From Amycolatopsis tolypomycina (GTDB taxonomy: Bacteria > Actinomycetota > Actinomycetes > Mycobacteriales > Pseudonocardiaceae), in assembly GCF_900105945.1 (NCBI RefSeq), contig NZ_FNSO01000003.1:124001-188000 (forward strand): a DNA stretch of 64,000 nt, read 5' to 3'. Every line of letters begins with the position of its first letter. Position 1 is the first letter of the stretch. The translations under genes and the position numbers were made by a program. Below, one piece after another: positions 61,086 to 64,000 of the stretch. The notes beneath the pieces were generated by a model. That model did no database searches. It saw only the letters and a program-made list of their open reading frames with translations, and was not told where the DNA came from.

Positions 61086-62033
61086 ATGCTCGCCCGCAAC
61101 GCGGAGTCGCTGTACTGGATCGGCCGGTACGTCGAACGCGCCGACGACACCTCCCGGATCCTCAACGTCTCGGTCCACCAGCTGCTCGAAGACGCGACCG
61201 TCGACCCGGACCACGCGAGCCGCCAGCTGCTGGCCGTCCTGGGCATCGACACCCCGGACGGCGAGCCCCTCGACGTCTGGAAGCTGACCGAGCTGGTGGC
61301 GTACGCGAAGGACAACCCGGCGTCGATCGTCGGCTCGATCAACTCGGCGCGCGAGAACACGCGCGGCGCCCGCGAGGTCGTCTCGACCGAGCTGTGGGAG
61401 TGCTTGAACGCGACGTGGAACGCGGTGCCGGACCGGCAGCGCTACGCCCGGCGCGCCGGCCCGCACGCGTTCCTGTCGTTCGTCGAGGAGCGCGCGGCGA
61501 TGTTCGCCGGCCTCGCCGACTCGACGATGTCGCGCGACGACGGCTGGCTGTTCATGGTGCTGGGCCGTTCGATCGAACGCGCCGACATGGTGGTGCGGCT
61601 GCTGCTGTCCCGGGTCGCCGACCGCGCGTCTTCGCCGGGCTGGATCACGGTGCTGCGCTCGGCCGGCGCGCAGGACACCTACCTGCGCACCTACCGGGGC
61701 GCGCTGGACGCCGGCCGCGTCGTGCAGTTCCTGTTGCGGGACACGCTGTTCCCGCGCTCGGTGTTCCACGCGCTGCGGCAGGCCGAGGAGTGCCTGCAGC
61801 GGCTCGACCCGGGCGGCGGCTCGCGCAGCAACGAGAAGTCGGAGGCCCTGCGCCAGCTCGGCCGGGCCCGCAGCGAGCTGGAGTTCCTGCGGCCGTCGGA
61901 CCTGCTGACCGACCTGCCGCGGCGGCTCGGCGGGTTGCAGACGACGATCAAGGAGATCGGGGAAGCGGTGTCGTTGCAGTACTTCAGCACGTCGCCGTGG
62001 GTGGCGTGGAGCGGTGCGGAGGTTTCGCTGTGA
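61086..62033 (+). CDS. Alpha-E domain protein
   Basis: 315 residues, all helical. Starts with the signature MLARNAESLYWIGRYVERAD and has the second repeat half VLGRSIERADMVVRLLLSRV. The domain is always found with, or fused to, circularly permuted ATP-grasp proteins, and is thought to hold the substrate or carrier for them. GGGAGG precedes the ATG, 11 bases after the ATP-grasp stop; its own stop overlaps the next GTG. Confidence 0.93.
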   Translation: MLARNAESLYWIGRYVERADDTSRILNVSVHQLLEDATVDPDHASRQLLAVLGIDTPDGEPLDVWKLTELVAYAKDNPASIVGSINSARENTRGAREVVSTELWECLNATWNAVPDRQRYARRAGPHAFLSFVEERAAMFAGLADSTMSRDDGWLFMVLGRSIERADMVVRLLLSRVADRASSPGWITVLRSAGAQDTYLRTYRGALDAGRVVQFLLRDTLFPRSVFHALRQAEECLQRLDPGGGSRSNEKSEALRQLGRARSELEFLRPSDLLTDLPRRLGGLQTTIKEIGEAVSLQYFSTSPWVAWSGAEVSL

Positions 62034-62872
62034 CGTGGCAGCTGCGCGTGGCGCACCGGACCGGGTACCGGTACGCGACACCGGCGACGCAGTCGTACAA
62101 CGAGGCGCGGCTGACCCCGCGCTCGGACCGCCGCCAGACGACGGTGGCGACCCGCATCGAGACGACGCCGGCGACCCGCGCCTACCGGTACACGGACTAC
62201 TGGGGCACGGTCGTGACGTCGTTCGACCTCCACGCGCCGCACACGGAGTTCACGGTGCTGGCGACGTCGGTGGTCGAGACGGCGGACGAGGCCGAGCCGA
62301 TCCGCACGGCGTCGTGGAAGGACCTGCGGTCCGAGACGGTGATCGACCACCGCACCGAGTACCTGAGCCCGACCGACTACACCCCGCGGGACGTGACGTT
62401 GGCGCGCGAAGCCCGCTCGCTGCGTCGCGGGCTGGACCCGGCGGAGGCGGTGCTGGCGGTGTGCGAGTGGGTGAACAAGCAGCTCAAGTACCAGCCGGGC
62501 ACGACGGGCGTCCACTCGACGGCAACGGACGCGTGGCAGGCGCGCGAAGGCGTGTGCCAGGACTTCGCGCACGTGACGCTGGTGATGCTGCGGGCGATCG
62601 GCGTGCCGGCGCGGTACGTGTCGGGGTACCTGCACACCAAGCCGGACGCGAAGCTCGGCGAGGTGGTCGAGGGCGAGTCCCACGCCTGGGTCGACGTCTG
62701 GACCGGCGGCTGGTGGGCGTACGACCCGACGAACGCGATCCCGGTCGGCCCGCGGCACGTGTGGGTGGCGATGGGGCGGGACTACGCGGACGTGGCGCCG
62801 TTGAAGGGCATCTTCACCGGGGGTGGGCAGTCCACTTTGGACGTCTCGGTCCACCTGACCCGGCTGGCCTAG
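62030..62872 (+). CDS. Transglutaminase-like cysteine protease/ligase
   Basis: 280 residues from GTG 62030 (GTGA overlap). N-terminal beta domain (about 1-110), then the transglutaminase core with Cys176 (AREGVCQDFAH), His218 (GESHAWVDVW) and Asp232 (WAYDPTN) as the catalytic triad. No signal peptide; cytoplasmic. Together with ATP-grasp and alpha-E it forms a predicted peptide-modifying or peptide-synthesising system whose product is unknown. The TAG stop shares CTAG with the convergent antitoxin gene. Confidence 0.93.
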   Translation: MTWQLRVAHRTGYRYATPATQSYNEARLTPRSDRRQTTVATRIETTPATRAYRYTDYWGTVVTSFDLHAPHTEFTVLATSVVETADEAEPIRTASWKDLRSETVIDHRTEYLSPTDYTPRDVTLAREARSLRRGLDPAEAVLAVCEWVNKQLKYQPGTTGVHSTATDAWQAREGVCQDFAHVTLVMLRAIGVPARYVSGYLHTKPDAKLGEVVEGESHAWVDVWTGGWWAYDPTNAIPVGPRHVWVAMGRDYADVAPLKGIFTGGGQSTLDVSVHLTRLA

Positions 62873-63198
62873 GCCGTTCGCTCGTCGAGCAGGCTCCGCA
62901 GGTGGTCGATGGTGGCGCGGACGTCGTTTTCCCACTTCCGCGCCTCCTCGTCCCCGCCCTTGGCGGCGTCGAGCTGGGCGAGCACCCAGGTCCGGATCAA
63001 CGCGGTGGGTTGAACGCCGCGGCCCGCGGCGAGCTGCCGCAGCTCCTCGATCCGATCAACCGGGATGCGCACGCTGTAGACGGCAGTGGGGTTCTTGGCC
63101 GGCCGCTGGTGTCGCACCCAGTCGACCTCGGCATCGGCGTCCGGATCGGCCTCAGCCGCCTCTGCCACGCGTGCGAGAAGTTCTTCGTTCGTGATCAC
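62869..63198 (-). CDS. Ribbon-helix-helix antitoxin-like protein
   Basis: 109 residues from GTG 63198, GGGAGG 4 bases upstream. The middle, YSVRIPVDRIEELRQLAAGRGVQPTALIRTWVLAQL, is a CopG-like ribbon-helix-helix DNA-binding element; the C-terminal helix (EEARKWENDVRATIDHLRSLL) would hold the toxin. Follows the toxin gene with a GTGA overlap, the toxin-first order seen in BrnTA-type modules. Confidence 0.75.
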   Translation of the reverse strand: MITNEELLARVAEAAEADPDADAEVDWVRHQRPAKNPTAVYSVRIPVDRIEELRQLAAGRGVQPTALIRTWVLAQLDAAKGGDEEARKWENDVRATIDHLRSLLDERTA

Positions 63199-63551
63199 GA
63201 AACCTCCCAAAGTCCTTGGTAAGCCTGCCGGACCCGCTTGTCCGTGGGCCAAGCCGTCGCGATCTGCCACACACCGTCCGGCGGATGCCGGTCCGGCAGC
63301 AGGACCACCGTCAGCAAGCGCCCCATTCCGGCCGAATAGCCGACCACCCGGATCGACTCACCGGTTCTCGACGAGGGGTCGCGACCGACCAACCGGCGGG
63401 GATCCAGCGCCGCCTCGACCGCGTGCTCCGGTTCGATGTCCAGAGCACCTCGATAGCGCAGCGACCGGCGCAGATGTGTCGGATCCGGTACTCGCACCTC
63501 CTCGAAGAGTAGGAGCTCCAGAGGGATTCCGTCGTAAAACTCGCCACTCAC
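63195..63551 (-). CDS. BrnT-like toxin candidate
   Basis: 118 residues. Pattern resembling BrnT RNases: a helix ending in HAVEAALDP, strands RVVGYSAGMGRLLTVVLLP, and the C-terminal WQIATAWPTDKRVRQAYQG, comparable to the RISAR...ER..Y ending. Similarity is weak, so the toxin role rests mainly on the coupled antitoxin and an operator upstream. Start GTG 63551 with GGAG nearby. Confidence 0.6.
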   Translation of the reverse strand: MSGEFYDGIPLELLLFEEVRVPDPTHLRRSLRYRGALDIEPEHAVEAALDPRRLVGRDPSSRTGESIRVVGYSAGMGRLLTVVLLPDRHPPDGVWQIATAWPTDKRVRQAYQGLWEVS

Positions 63552-63558
63552 TCCAGCA

Positions 63559-63579
63559 ACGTATTACACCGTAATACGT
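63559..63579. promoter_or_regulatory. Perfect palindrome ACGTATTAC-ACC-GTAATACGT upstream of toxin
   Basis: 9-base perfect arms with a 3-base centre, 8 bases before the toxin GTG, AT-rich in GC-rich surroundings. Classic autoregulatory site for a ribbon-helix-helix antitoxin complex. Confidence 0.75.
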
Positions 63580-63603
63580 CAACTCGATCGGGGCAACACC
63601 GAA

Positions 63604-63635
63604 GCCGGCGCGTCCCGAGGTCGGAACGCGCCGGC
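63604..63635 (-). terminator. Hairpin after the M20 peptidase gene
   Basis: Arms GCCGGCGCGT and ACGCGCCGGC with a 12-base loop, 14 bases beyond the peptidase stop on the minus strand; preceded by TTTTC on that strand rather than followed by a T tract. Confidence 0.55.
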
Positions 63636-63648
63636 GTGAAAACCGGGG

Positions 63649-64000
63649 TCAGCCGCGGGCGTGGGCGTCCAGGATGTGCGCCACCGCCTCGGTGACCTGC
63701 TGCGCGTAGTCCAGGTGCAGCCACTCGTCCGGCACGTGGATGTTCGAGTCGGCCCCGCACGCGCCCGTGACCAGGAACTGCGCCTCCGGGAACTTCCGGG
63801 AGAGCAGGCCCATGAACGGGATCGAGCCGCCCATGCCGGTTGCGCGGTGGGGGCGGCCGAAGACCTCGTCGCTGACCGTGCGCAGGGCCGTTGTCAGCCA
63901 CGGCGACTCCGTCGGCGCGTTCCAGCCGTCCTCTGCCTGCGGGTTGTCGCCGAACGTGACCTTCGCGCCGTACGGGACGTCCGTGGTCAGGGTGCGCTTC
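63649..64000 (-). CDS. M20-family metallopeptidase, C-terminal part (runs off window)
   Basis: The last 116 codons before a TGA at 63649. Recognisable end of a dipeptidase/carboxypeptidase of the ArgE/DapE/ACY1 family: TGMGGSIPFMGLLSRKFPEAQFLVTGAC, then DSNIHVPDEWLHLDYAQQVTEAVAHIL, with His of SNIHVPDE. This family binds two Zn ions and trims peptides or acylated amino acids. The catalytic domain lies outside the window. Confidence 0.85.
   Translation of the reverse strand, partial: KRTLTTDVPYGAKVTFGDNPQAEDGWNAPTESPWLTTALRTVSDEVFGRPHRATGMGGSIPFMGLLSRKFPEAQFLVTGACGADSNIHVPDEWLHLDYAQQVTEAVAHILDAHARG

Overview
The window is high-GC actinobacterial DNA. Codons end mostly in G or C, many starts are GTG, and genes often overlap by 4 bases. 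Gene content points to the Pseudonocardiaceae, most likely an Amycolatopsis-like organism: a dnaK-grpE-dnaJ-hspR operon, a DasR-type chitin-utilisation site, an EspG/PPE-like/DUF3558 type VII secretion accessory set, an orphan DUF742 protein, an ECF42-like sigma factor with its DGPF partner, and an EtfD/FadE5-like beta-oxidation pair. The genus is an inference; no rRNA gene is present.

Layout. 1-5.6 kb: MarR/MFS pair, two tandem flavohemoglobin-like genes of identical length, and a secreted AA10 polysaccharide monooxygenase coupled to a DUF305 lipoprotein behind a near-perfect DasR (dre) operator. 5.6-10 kb: heat-shock operon on the minus strand with a HAIR-like site at its promoter. 10-14.5 kb: secreted S33 peptidase, DUF4097 protein, PEBP, GNAT, TetR. 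14.5-18.6 kb: EtfD-like ETF:menaquinone oxidoreductase, a cluster of Zur-like boxes, DUF742 and a CDF exporter. 18.6-27.7 kb: CAP-domain protein, a 1559-residue DUF11-repeat surface protein, MarR plus FAD monooxygenase, dcd, and a DUF2236 oxygenase. 27.8-32.2 kb: tRNA-Gly(CCC) followed by apparent integration scars. These are a small integrase remnant bounded by 43-bp repeats of the tRNA 3' end, then the ESX-accessory operon, closed by a third, 17-bp copy of the same tRNA end. 32.2-48.9 kb: sigma factor, P450, oxidoreductases, a secreted 5'-nucleotidase, DNA glycosylase, LuxR-type regulator, FadE5-like acyl-CoA dehydrogenase, a stress membrane protein, an MFS/XRE pair and an LRR protein. 48.9-56.6 kb: VanW-type envelope protein, GroES-like protein with NHL-thioredoxin, SMI1/KNR4, and a membrane beta-helix protein. 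56.6-64 kb: polar amino-acid ABC transporter, the ATP-grasp/alpha-E/transglutaminase operon, a toxin-antitoxin pair and a partial M20 peptidase.

Functional links. EtfD (14.6 kb) should accept electrons from ETF reduced by acyl-CoA dehydrogenases such as the FadE5-like enzyme (43.5 kb). Both genes carry the same TTAC-N6-GTAA palindrome upstream, and a TetR gene sits divergent to etfD, so a small fatty-acid-oxidation regulon is likely. The most unusual region is the layered integration site at tRNA-Gly. A degenerate integrase has Cys where the catalytic Tyr should be, the ESX accessory genes lie between att-like repeats, and the adjacent sigma-factor reading frame ends inside the old attachment site and tRNA terminator.
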